Below are positions 25,691 to 38,908 of a stretch of DNA of 64,000 nt, one piece after another. The translations under genes and the position numbers were made by a program. Under the pieces are notes generated by a model that had not been told where the DNA came from, ran no database searches, and saw only the letters and a list, made by a program, of their open reading frames with translations. This DNA comes from Neocallimastix lanati (nom. inval.). Its lineage: Eukaryota > Neocallimastigomycota > Neocallimastigomycetes > Neocallimastigales > Neocallimastigaceae. The number at the start of each line of letters is the position of its first letter. Positions within the stretch are counted from its first letter, which is position 1. The stretch lies in assembly GCA_016946835.1 (NCBI GenBank), contig JACVTC010000012.1:1431001-1495000 (forward strand), written 5' to 3'.

Positions 25691-27097
25691 GAATAAATAT
25701 ATAAATAATGAATAATGAATAGTCAAAATCATTTAATATTAAATATAATTAAATATTTTTATTTATTAAAAAATTAAAAAATAAATATCAAATAATATAA
25801 TATAATATAGTTATATAAATGTTAAGAGTCAGGAATTTATGGCTTATACATAGGTCAAACTCTATTTAATATATTTTATGATAAAGAGCTAATTTTAAAA
25901 AAAAAAAGTATTTATTCTATTTATTTTTTTTTTTTTTTAATTTGATTTTATAATTAACAAATAAAAAAAAGTTTTTAATTTTTATTATATTTTTTTTTTA
26001 TACTTTATTGTATTTTAATTTTGTTTGAAATAAAAATGAATTTTATTTATTTTTATAAATATTTTTAAAGGTTTTTTTTTTATGTATATATATTTTTTAA
26101 ATATTTTTTTTTGTTATTATTATTATTATTACTTATTTTTTTTTTTTTTTTTTTTTGAAAAAAAATAATATATAAAAATGAAAAATAATAATAATTTTTA
26201 ATAAATGAAAAGCTTTTTTTATAACAAAAAATAATAAAATATTATTTTAAAGAAGAAAAAAATAAATCTTTCAAAGATTTATATTTGCTTTTTGTTTTTT
26301 GTTTTTAATATAGTTCTATTCTTATAATATTTAAATGTTAATAATTGTTTTTAGTATTTATATGTTTTTTATATGTAAATGTATTTCTTTTATTTTATTT
26401 GATTTAATATTTACGTTAAACTACAAAATTTTTATAAACGTTTTTAGTATAACTTTCAATTTTTTTTTTTTTATTTTTTTTTTTTTTTTATTTTTTTTTT
26501 ATACTTTTGTTTTGTTTTTGTTTTTAAAAAACTATTTAATTTATTTATATAATTTTTTTTTATAAATATCGTTTGGATTAGTAGATTTATCTAAATCTAT
26601 TTTTTTTAATAATATTATATGTATAGATATATATATATAAATATTATTTCTATATTTTTTTTAATATAAAAAGGATTATAGTATTATTGTTTTATTTATT
26701 TATTTTGATGAAATAAAGAAAATCTTCCAAAAAAAATCTTCTTTAATATTTTTTTTATATATTATTTTATTTTTGTTTTGAAAATGTTTTTATTTTTAAA
26801 ATGCTTACATACTACAATTTTAAAAATGATCCATTTTCTTAAACATTTATACTTTTTTTAATCTTTTTTCTTTTTTTTTTGTATTAACTAATAATTACTA
26901 TTAGTATTTTTTATTCAATGTAAATGTAAAAAAAATTTTTTTTTTCATTTTCAATTTTATATCAGAAAAAAAAGAAAAAAAAATATAAAATAGTAATTAT
27001 AATAAAAAAAAATTTTTTTTTTTGAATTTTTTATATATAAAAGTTTTAGATTTTTTTTTTTAAAAAAAAAAAAGAAAATCAAATATACTAATAATAC

Positions 27098-28105
27098 TTA
27101 AAATCTTCTGTAAACGTAGAGAGCAGCAAGAGAACAAATTGCATAGTTGAGGAAGGTCATCTTTTGTTGAGAGTTGGAAGAAGAAGCTTCTCCATATTCA
27201 CCATGATTGGAGACAATACCACAAGTGACTTCGTTAATAAGACAGGAAGCATTGTTTTCCCAACCGTAAAGAGCACCATCATTACCAGTACCAGTGACAA
27301 CACAACCACTACACCATGGGTGTGGAGTAGTGTTAATACCACAACGAGAACCAATAACTCTACAGTCTTCACCATTTTCTGTATTCCAAGTGGTGGTGTC
27401 TGGATCTATACGAGTGTATTCACAAGTACTGCAAATAAGAACACCATCTGGACCTCTTTCAAGAGCCTTTTGTTCAGACTTTGGTGGAGTAAGGTTACAT
27501 TTTGTGTTATCTATAATACAGGAAGCTTGATCTTCCCAACCCCAGTAAGAACCATCACCACCAGTAGCAGTAACTTCACATTTATTACAGATAACATTAC
27601 CAGAAGCATCTTTTTTGTGATTAGATGCAGCAGCAGAAGCTTCTGCCTTTTTTTCATCAAGTTTACCTTCACATTTAGTATTATTAATAATACAAGACTT
27701 TTCATCTTCCCAACCCCATAAAGAATTGTCACCTCCAGTACCAGTAACAACACAACCATTACAAACTATGTTACCTTTGGCATCGGTTTCATGAGCAGCT
27801 GGAGCAGAAGTAGTGGTAGTGGTAGTTTCTTTAGCTTTAGCTTTAGTAGTAGTAGAAGAAGTTTTTTTATTTGCTGTCTTCTTTGTACTTTTTTTATATA
27901 CAGTTGTTGTTTTCTTTGTACTTGTATTTTTACTTTTACTGCAACTGGATGAAATTTTACAGAAGGTACCATCTTCCCAACCCCAAAGGGAACCATCTTT
28001 ACCAGTAGTAAAAACAGTACAATCTGAACATTTACTTATTTTGGTAGCTTCAATCTTGCTAAGAAGTAAAGAAGTAGAGAGTAATAAACCAAGAGCAAAT
28101 TTCAT
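27098..28105 (-). CDS. Secreted, membrane-anchored protein with five dockerin-like Cys modules (copy 2)
   Basis: Paralogue of the gene at 17262-18269, also 335 residues with the same signal peptide, five Cys modules, Thr/Lys-rich linker and C-terminal membrane segment. I count six base differences by eye. Two are silent (in the CNLTP and ASCIID codons). Four change residues: Asp6 to Gly in the signal peptide, Ser to Asn in module 2 (IISNTKC to IINNTKC), and Val-Val to Ala-Ala in the linker before module 3. All Cys, Trp and Gly positions of the modules are kept, so both copies look functional. The upstream leader is also shared, apart from poly-A length. Expression from both copies is likely but cannot be shown here. 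Confidence 0.85.
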   Translation of the reverse strand: MKFALGLLLSTSLLLSKIEATKISKCSDCTVFTTGKDGSLWGWEDGTFCKISSSCSKSKNTSTKKTTTVYKKSTKKTANKKTSSTTTKAKAKETTTTTTSAPAAHETDAKGNIVCNGCVVTGTGGDNSLWGWEDEKSCIINNTKCEGKLDEKKAEASAAASNHKKDASGNVICNKCEVTATGGDGSYWGWEDQASCIIDNTKCNLTPPKSEQKALERGPDGVLICSTCEYTRIDPDTTTWNTENGEDCRVIGSRCGINTTPHPWCSGCVVTGTGNDGALYGWENNASCLINEVTCGIVSNHGEYGEASSSNSQQKMTFLNYAICSLAALYVYRRF

Positions 28106-28606
28106 TTTCTTAAATAAGCTTGTTTCTACTGAAAAAGAAAAAAAAAAAAAAAAGAAAGAAACGTAAAAGAGAAAGTAAAAAAATATATATATTAAAAAAT
28201 ATTAATTATTTATATAATATTTTATTGTTATTAAAATGAATATAATTTTTTTTTTTATAAAAAAAAAAAAAGTAAATTTTTATTCAGTGATATTGATTTT
28301 ACTTATTAAAATTATATTCTAATTGTTTATTTTTTTTTGAATTCAATATAATAATATTAAATACAAATAATCTATTTACACTTTTATATATATACAAAAA
28401 CTTTTTTATTTTATTTTATTATTTTTTTTTTTATAAATTTAATTTGTTATCTTTCTTTTTTTTTTTTTTTTTATATTCTTTTTTTTATATTTTTTTTTTA
28501 ATTTTTTTAATAATTATTTTTATAATAATTATTTTTTGTTTTTAATTTATTTATTAAAAAAAAAATATATTTTTTTAGTGTAATTTTTTACTCTTTTTAT
28601 ATAAAA

Positions 28607-28645
<39 letters not shown>

Positions 28646-31143
28646 TAAATAATAAATAATAATAGTAGTAGTTAGTAGTTAAGATAGTAATAATCATAAA
28701 CTATTGGTAATCATAATAAATAACTTTTTAATTGATTAATAAAAAGTTTAGTTTATATAAAAATTTAGACAATCATTACACAATATTTAATATTTTTTAC
28801 TATTCAACAGAATTATATTAAAATGGAATATTAAATGAAAATAAAAATAAAATAAAACTATTAATTAGAGTTTAACTAATATTTATAGTTTACTTTTTTT
28901 TTATTTTTTTTTTTTTAATATAATATATATAATAAATTGTTTTTAATATAATATTTTTTTTTTATAATACTTTTAAATTTAAATAATAATATTATTATTT
29001 ATTATTATTCAATTATTTATTAAAATTATATATTTATTATTATTTATTATTATTTATTATTTATTATTTATTATTTATTATTTTTTTTTTTTTAATATAA
29101 TGATTTAATATATTTTTAATTTTAATTTTTTTTTTAGTAGTTTTAATAGTTTTAATATAAAATTTTTTTTATTATTGTAAATATTTATAAATATTTATAG
29201 TAATTATTATGACTATTTAACTTTTTTCAATTTCATTTCAACTTTTTATTTTATTATTTCAGTTATTAATAAATATTTAATACTAAAAAGATTTATTAAT
29301 ATTATTATTATTTTAATACTATTATTATCATTTGATAATACTATTATTATTCCATTATTTATATTATTATTTAATTATTTATATTATTATTCCATTATTT
29401 ATATTATTATTTAATTATTTATAATTATTTTATTTTAATTAATTCTATTATTTCATTATTTATTATTCCATTATTCCATCATTTAATTATTTATTTATTA
29501 TTATTTAATTATTAGTTAAAATTACATATGCAATTTTTAATGCGATTTTTAATGTTTTATTAATTATTAATATTTTCTATTTTAGTAATTAATTTAGAAA
29601 TGTGTCATTTTTTCTTCATTTTAATTTATTTCATACCTTCTAAAATTGTCTCATTTTTTTTTAATTGCGGATTTATATATATATACTAAAAAATAAAATA
29701 AAATTAAATAAAATTAAATAAAAAAAAAAAAAGATTCTAAAAATTATTTTTTTTAAGTGAATAAATTTAAAGTAAAAGTTTTTTTTTTTACTTCCTTCTT
29801 TCATCAACTGTAACTATTTCTTTATTTTTGAATGTATATATCAAATATTAAGCATTGCTAATAGGATTATGTATTATATATAATAAAACACTTTTTTTTA
29901 TCAAATTTTAAAATAAAAAAATCATTCATTCATTCATTCATTCATTCATTGATTCTATCAGAAATGAACTTTTTTTTTTTTCACCTGTTAATTATTACTT
30001 TCAATATATCCTAAAAAATTATTCGTGAGGGGAAAAAGTTAAAAATAGATTAAATAAATTAAATTTCTTTCTTTTTTTTTTTTTTTTTTGATTAATTTTA
30101 CTTTCAATAAATTTACGATAAATAAAAAGTAAAAAATAAGCATTTAAATTGAACTATTTTATTATTTAATTTTTACTTTTATTATTTTAATTTAATCTTA
30201 TTTAATCTTATTATATTTTATTATTTATTATTTAATCTTATTATATTTTATTATTTATTATTTAATATTTATTTTTATTTTATTATTTAATCTTATTATA
30301 TTTTATTATTTATTATTTAATCTTATTATATTTTATTATTTATTATTTAATCTTATTATATTTTATTATTTATTATTTAATCTTATTATATTTTATTTTT
30401 ATTTTATTATTTAATCTTATTATATTTTATTTTTATTTTATTATTTAATCTTATTATATTTAATATTTATTTTTATTAATTTATTTAATCTTATTATATT
30501 TTATTATTTATTTATTATAATTTATTATTTAATATTTATTATATTAATTTATTATTATTTTACTATTTAATATTGATTTTATTATTTTATTTTTATTTTG
30601 ATATTAATAATTACTATTATTATCATGTTTTTATTATTATCATTAAATAAAATCTTATCATTAAATAATAATTTTATTTTTTATAAGGTTCTATTGATAT
30701 AGATTTAACCAATATAAAAAATTAATGAATACACTAAATAAATAATTTTAATCATCAATAAATTATTTAAATTTTCTTAAAGTTGATATATTATTCATTT
30801 ACTTTTTATAAATTAATAATTCTTAGAAAGAAACAAAGAAAATAATTAATAAATATTTCTCTTTTATTATTTATTAATAAATATTTCTTTATTATAATTT
30901 ATTAATAAATATTTCTTTATTATTATTTATTAATAAATACTCTTTTTTTATTATTTATTATTTCATGAGATACCAACAGGAAATAAATTAAAATTAAAAT
31001 AAAAATTAAAATATAAATATAAATATAAATATAACTAAAATAATGGATTTTCTTAAATCAGACTAATTAAATAAATATTAAATGATAGGTAAAATAGATT
31101 TTCAATTTATATAAAAAATAATAAGAGTGAATAATAAATAATT
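28106..31143. other. Non-coding part of duplication copy 2
   Basis: Matches 18270-21344 with indels; includes the CATT run (about 29923-29950) and an expanded set of TTTAATCTTATTATATTTTA units (30190-30500). No gene is seen. Confidence 0.6.
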
Positions 31144-31235
31144 AATAATATTCCATAATTATTATAATAAATAATTAATATTATTCCATAATTATTATAA
31201 TAAATAATTAATATTATTCCATAATTATTATAATT
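31144..31235. repeat. 33-bp minisatellite, three units (copy 2)
   Basis: Three units of the same TTCCATAATTATTATAATAA-type repeat that has nine units in copy 1. Confidence 0.9.
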
Positions 31236-32114
31236 ATTTGTGTTTTAATAGTTCAAAAATGAATGAAATTGAAAATATCTTTTTTTATTTTTTATTTTAA
31301 ATTTAAAAATAAATAAACAAATAAATAAAATTTATTATTATTATTATTATTTTTAGAATAGAATCTGACCATCATCATAAATGTTTTTTTTTTTTTTTTC
31401 TATTATTTCTTATTTTTTTTATATATTATTTTTTTATATAAATTATTTTTTTATATAAATTATTTTTATATGAAATTGAAATTGAATGTTTCATAACTTT
31501 ATATTATATTGTTTATTATTTTTTCCATTTTAGTTGAATGAAAAAAATTTATTTATCTATTTATTTATTTATTATACATATTATATACAAATTATAATTT
31601 ATATATTTATTTTTTTTTTAATATTATTTTAATATTGGTTATGATTACTCATTAAATGGTTTATTTTATTAATAAATACTTTTTTTTTATAATTTATTAT
31701 TTATTATTTATTAATAAATACTTTATTTTATTATATATTAATAAATACTTTTTTTTTATTATTTATTATTTATTAATAACATACTCTTTTGATTATTTAT
31801 TATTTATTAATAGTATACTTTTCTCATTTTTTATTATTTATTATTTATTAATAACATACTTTTCTCTTTTTTTATTATTTATTGTTCCATTATTATTTAT
31901 TAATAATTTTATTATTCAATTATTCAATTATTATTTAATATATTTGACCAATGATTATTCAACATAATGTTTCCATTATTTTTCATTGTGTTTCAATGAT
32001 TTTAATTTATTTTTAATATATTTTTAATGTAATACAATTTCATAGGAAAATATAAAACTTTATTTTTTAATTTATTTTTATTATTATTATTAAATTAAAT
32101 TTATAATTAAATAA

Positions 32115-32322
<208 letters not shown>

Positions 32323-32559
32323 ATTTTCATGGTATAATAATTATTTTATTTAAAGTTTTTATTTTTTATTTTAATTTATATGAAAAACTTTTTTTTTTTA
32401 TATATTTTGATGGTAGACTCTTTTTTTATTATATTAAATTAAATTTAATAATTAATATATAAAAATTAATTTATATTGATTTAAATTGATAATGAAACAA
32501 AAAAAAAAAAAAAATAATAAAATATAAAACTAAAAAAAATAATACTAATAATATTAAAT

Positions 32560-32713
32560 GATATTAAAGAAGAAATTAAATGATATTAAAGAAGATATTA
32601 AATGATATTAAAGAAGAGATTAAATGATATTAAAGAAGAGATTAAATGATATTAAAGAAGAGATTAAATGATATTAAAGAAGAGATTAAATGATATTAAA
32701 GAAGAGATTAAAT
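32560..32713. repeat. 22-bp minisatellite, seven units (copy 2)
   Basis: Seven units of the ATTAAATGATATTAAAGAAG-type repeat, one fewer than in copy 1. Confidence 0.9.
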
Positions 32714-32928
32714 ATAAATAATAAAATAAAAATTATAATAATTAGATAGGAATAATACCAAATTCTAACCGATATAAGTTGAAACAACAATAATGTTTCA
32801 TTTTAATTATTATTATTTTATTTATAAATATAAAATCATTTTACTCTAAATTAATTCCTTGATATTATGAAATACAATATTTATTTTGTTAAAATAAGTT
32901 ATTAGTATTTTATTAAAAAAAATATTTG

Positions 32929-33204
32929 ATTTAATATATATTAATTACTCTTTTTTTTTTTTTTTGCATTTTATTTTATTTAATTCTTTTTCATTAATAC
33001 TTTACTTTTAATATTATTTCACTATTCAATTTCATTTTTATTTCATTTTTATTTCATTTTTATTTCAATTAATTTGTTTTAAATTTATATTAAATTAAAA
33101 TTATATTTAAAAATAGATTAAACAAAAGCCATAAAAAATAAAATAAATAAATAAATTAATAAATAATTGTATCAATTATATGTCATTTTGTTAATTATTA
33201 ATTG
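32929..33204. other. ~275 bp block present only in duplication copy 2
   Basis: Copy 1 reads straight from AATATTTG to GGGTTCAATC at 23413, whereas copy 2 has about 275 extra bases, AT-rich and without coding signal, containing repeats of TTTCATTTTTAT. ATTTG on the left and ATTG on the right could be a short target duplication or the scar of a deletion in copy 1. Confidence 0.7.
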
Positions 33205-33785
33205 GGTTCAATCTCTTTTAAGATGACAAATTGACAAAATGAAAATGGGATCATTTAAAAATTATTCTATTTTATTTTATTTATTATATTATCTTAATTC
33301 ATGTTTATTTTTTAATTTAACTCATTTATTCAATAGTTTTCTCATTAAACCGTTATCATGAATACTATTAATTTTATCGATTCCTCTAAAATCCTAGTTT
33401 GTTTAATAACTACTTGATTAAGATATTAATACTAATTGTTAAATGAAAATTGATTTAGATGATATGATTATTTTTATATGCTTGAATGAACTTAAGAGTA
33501 ATTCCTTAAAATTTTTAGACCTTCTTAATGGAAAAATCTGAATTAAAAAAAAAAAAAAAAAAAAAAATTAAATAAAATAAAAATTTTTAAATTAGTGTAT
33601 TAACCTTAAATTAATTACTGATTTTTTTCATTAATACAACCAGAGGTTCTAAAATTTCATGTAAAAATTAGTTAAAAATTAAAATAATATTTTATTCAAT
33701 TGTGAAGTACTAGCTCTCATTTCAAATAAATTTACCTCTCATATTTAATTTTTTTTTTTTTTTTACAATTTAGTTGAGCATCCTG

Positions 33786-33825
<40 letters not shown>

Positions 33826-34497
33826 TCAGTAATAAATGTATCCTATTGAAGGAATTCCCCTTTTTCTTGAGAATTATTAATAATTAATTAATTATTTTAG
33901 GAAAGATTATTATCAAAGTAGGATTGATTTAATATGTATCTTACCAGATCAGAATGACATTAATTATATTTAAACATTACCTTTAAAATTAGAAATTTCA
34001 TTAACTATCTTTTAATTAATAGATATTAATTATAGTTCTACATATTATATGATAATGTATGATTATTATTATCATAATCACCTTTAATACCCTCAAAGAT
34101 ATTAGCACCTCTAAAATCATAAGGAAATTTATATTATTAATAATAATAAAAAATATCAGGTTTATATAATTAAATTATATATAATTTTATTCATTTTTAT
34201 TATTAATAATTATTAAATAAAATTAAATAAAATTTGGTATGAATTTTTTTTTTTTTTTTTTTTTTATCTTTAAGACATTAATTGATGGTGTGCAACTCTT
34301 TGAATTTCAATGAAAAATTCAATTTTTTAACTCACTATATACTATAAGAAGAATTATATATTTTTAATATTAATATTAATAAATGCGTTTTGAGGAAATT
34401 TTTTTTATTTAAAAAAAAAAAATTGTAAATTTAAACCACTTTTGTATATATATATATAATAGATAACGTAATTCTCCCATATCAACAGCTAGGTATG

Positions 34498-35377
<880 letters not shown>

Positions 35378-35549
35378 TCCATGACTACCTAATAATAATT
35401 TCTTTAAGTTTTGATTCATTTTTGATAAATGGGTTATACCAAAAAGAAATGAAATTATCAAAGTTTGATCATTTGTAATAATGTTCAACAGTAACATAAA
35501 AATATTTAAAGAATATATGTGTTTTAAATCTTTGGTTGATTTGAAAAAT
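35378..35549. other. Short unique spacer after tract 3
   Basis: Non-repetitive DNA that has no counterpart after tracts 1 and 2, so the duplication ends at tract 3. Confidence 0.6.
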
Positions 35550-35940
35550 TAGGTTTTCAAAAACGTCATTATAATTAAACAAAAGAAAGAACATAAAGCT
35601 AAAAGTAGTAGTAGTCCTAAGAAGAGAGGTAGAAGACCTAGAAACAGTTGGGATGATAACACAAGAGAGTTTTTAGAAAAGTTACGTAAATTTATGTAAA
35701 TTGGTATTGGAACATAGAAGAACTAAAGCAGAAGTATTAACTATGATTAAAAAGGATGAAAAAAAGCTTGGTCTATTTTTTCAGCTAATTATTTGAATTA
35801 TAATAAGTTAATTAATGACATGTTTAAGAATAAACCACCGAGTAAAAAAAAAAGCTTGGTCTATTTTTTCAGCTAATTATTTGAATTATAATAAGTTAAT
35901 TAATGACATGTTTAAGAATAAACCACCGAGTAAACCCAAA
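35550..35940 (+). pseudogene. Broken gene with AT-hook-like motif and internal tandem duplication
   Basis: Three coding-like segments in successive frames. The first (35550-35699) has a basic region with PKKRGRRPR, an AT-hook-like minor-groove-binding motif, then NSWDDNTREFLEKLRKF and a stop. The second continues as KLVLEHRRTKAEVLTMIKKDE. The third reads KAWSIFSANYLNYNKLINDM and ends KNKPPSKPKKKL. An 82-bp block (35765-35846) is repeated exactly at 35853-35934 (period 88), which also breaks the frame. The organisation suggests a DNA-binding protein or the DNA-binding end of a transposase-like protein. The family is not recognised and the gene is not functional as it stands. Confidence 0.55.
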
Positions 35941-38535
35941 AAGAAATTATAATTGCAAATATATAAAACTTTTTAATTTTGTTATTGATGTTAAAGAATA
36001 TTAAAAAAGCTAATGATATAAATAAAGTTATTAATAGATATAAATTAGTACTAAATTTAATTAAATAAAATAATTATTTATTAATATTTAATTACAAAGA
36101 TTTAAAATAAAGTAAAAATAGAAATAAAAATAAAAAAGTAAATAGATAAATAAGTAAATAAATAAATAAGTAAATAAATAAGTAAGTAAATAAATAAGTA
36201 AGTAAATAAATAAGTAAGTAAATAAATAAATAAGTAAATAAATAAATAAGTAAATAAATAAATAAGTAAATAAATAAATAAGTAAATAAATAAATTAGTA
36301 AATAAACAAATAAATAAGTAAATAAATATATATAAGTAAATAAATAAATAAGTAAATAAATAAATATATAAGTATATAAATAAATATATAAGTATATAAA
36401 TAAATAGATAATAAAAAAAAAAAAATTCTATGTATCTTTAAAAAAAATAAATAAATTATTCTTCTAAAATAAAATATTTAAGGTTTAAAAAAAATTTTTT
36501 TTTTTTAACCTTCTTTATTTATTTGATTAACCACTTTATCAATAATTAAAAATTAAAAGGTTAATTCTTGAAATCAAAAAAACGTATTTTAAATAAAATA
36601 TAAATAATTAAAAAAGAAAAAAAAATTAAATTAAATTTAAAAGGTTTATAAATCTTAAAAATATAAAAAATATATATATATATATATTTTTTTTTCAGTA
36701 TTCTTAAAAATATATGAAAATTAATATTTAAATATATATATATATATATAATTCTTTAAATGTTTTTAATAAAATATTTTTTAAAAACAAATAATTATTA
36801 TATTAAAATAAAAATTAAAAGTTTATATATATCTTTAAAATAAATATATAAATAAAATATTCTTTAAAAAATAAAATATTTAAAAGAAAAGTTTTAGAAA
36901 AGAAAATTTTTATTTTTATTTTTTTTTAACCTTTCGTGTTTATTTGTTTAATGTTTTCATTACTTCATATAGATATTTTTAAGGGAAAGAAAGATTGGAG
37001 GCCCTACTGTCCTTTCTTCTCGTTATTCCGGTCTAAAGATAAAAAAAAATAATTTATTTATATTTCTAAAACAAAAACAATAAAGAACGCCACAATATAT
37101 ATAAAGCTTCATTGAGAAATGCAGTACTCTCTATTGATGTATTTATAAATAAAAACCAAGAAATTAACAAGATTAATAGATAATATAAATAATTATATAA
37201 GAATGATTAAGAGTAATTAAGTGTTTCTTGTAATTTTCAATAATTTTATTTCATTACGGATATAATTTAATTCTAACTGTGTTAAAATATTGGTTTTAAA
37301 TAGAATTGCATTCCTTTCTTTATCTTTTTTTTTTTTTTTTTTTTCATTCAATTAGTATTTATAATTAGTATTTATTATATCCTTTGTATAATCTTTTTTA
37401 AAAAATGATGAAATTTTTAAATTATATTAGAAATAATATTGTATAATTTAATAAATATTGTATTATTATAAAATAAATATATATAAATATATATAATGAT
37501 TATGTGTCTTTTGAATATCTCTATAATTGAAAAGATAAAGTCGTTATATAAATGTAATTCCTTTGATTTAATATTTATTACAAAAAAAAAAAATCAATAA
37601 TTATATTTAATTTATTATTTCTAAACTTATTTTTAAGGAAGTCATCGATGTTTATAATTAAATAAATAATTTGTTTTAGAACTCATTTCTATGGAAGTCA
37701 TCTATTTTTATAATTATATAATTTGTTTTAGAATAAAATTAAAATTTATAATTAAATAATTTGTTTTAGAATAAAATTAAATTTATATTGAAGTAATTTT
37801 TTTATAACTAAAATTCAATATCTTTTAAATAAAAAAAACTTTTATAATTATTTTAAAGAATAAAAATAAATCAATAAATAAGTAAATAAGTAAATAAGTA
37901 AATAAAAACTTCATTATATTAAAATATTTATGAGTAAAATATTAAAATTTTTATTAAAAGTGTACTATCCATATTTATATTTATATATATATTACTTTAT
38001 TTCACTCTTCGATTTAATTTAAATAAATGAAAAAATATATATTATTTATAATTAAAAAAAAAAAAAAAATATTAAATGAATTATTTTTTTATTAATATAC
38101 TTTATTTTTTTTTTTTTTTTTTTGAAAAAAAAAAAAAAAAAAAAAAAAAAAAAGCAAATGTCTCTTTATCTTTTCATTAAATCTTAATAATTAAAATTTT
38201 TTTTTTTTTTTTTTTTTTATCATTGATTTAAAAATAATTATTATAACAAAGAAAATTTATTAATGCAGTATTTTAATTATAGCTATATATTCTAAACTAT
38301 ATATACAATTAAGTTTGAAGATTGAAATATAGTATCGCATTAATTCAAATATAAAAATCATAATTTATTTACTTCTAATATAAATAAAAGTTTTAAACTT
38401 TCCAAAATTCTAATATTTTTAAATGTTAGTTTATTTATTTATGGTCCTATATTATTATTATTATAATTATTAATATTATTATTATTAATTATTATTATTA
38501 ATTATTATTATTATTAATTATTATTATTATTATTA

Positions 38536-38614
<79 letters not shown>

Positions 38615-38908
38615 ATAATTATACTATTACTATTATTTCTAATATTATTATTAATGTAATTTTTTTTTATTATATTTTTGCTTCATTTTTATTTTATTTT
38701 ATTTTATATTTAATATTTATTTTTTAATTTATTAACATCTATAGGTATATTACTTTTAATTAGTAAGAAATAGAGAATTATCAAAAAAACCTTAATATAT
38801 TAAATTAGAAAAATAAAATAAAAAAAAAATAAAAATAAAAATAAAAATAAAAATAAAAATAGTAAAATAGAAAAAATAGAAAAGAAATAATGTATTAATA
38901 TTTTAATC
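35941..38908. other. Intergenic AT-rich DNA upstream of the large ankyrin gene
   Basis: Contains an AAATAAATAAGT array, many homopolymers, a GC-richer patch at 36980-37040 (TTGGAGGCCCTACTGTCC) of unknown origin, another low-complexity TAAGTAAA run near 37878-37902, and TTA runs at 38450-38650. No gene is seen in either strand. Confidence 0.55.
36136..36412. repeat. AAATAAATAAGT array
   Basis: About 275 bases of AAATAAATAAGT and AAATAAATATATAAGT units, drifting in length along the array. Confidence 0.85.

Noticed and set aside
35762-35934. Short direct repeats as a CRISPR-like array
   Set aside because: Only two copies with a 6-base gap and a clear coding context; this is a eukaryotic genome.
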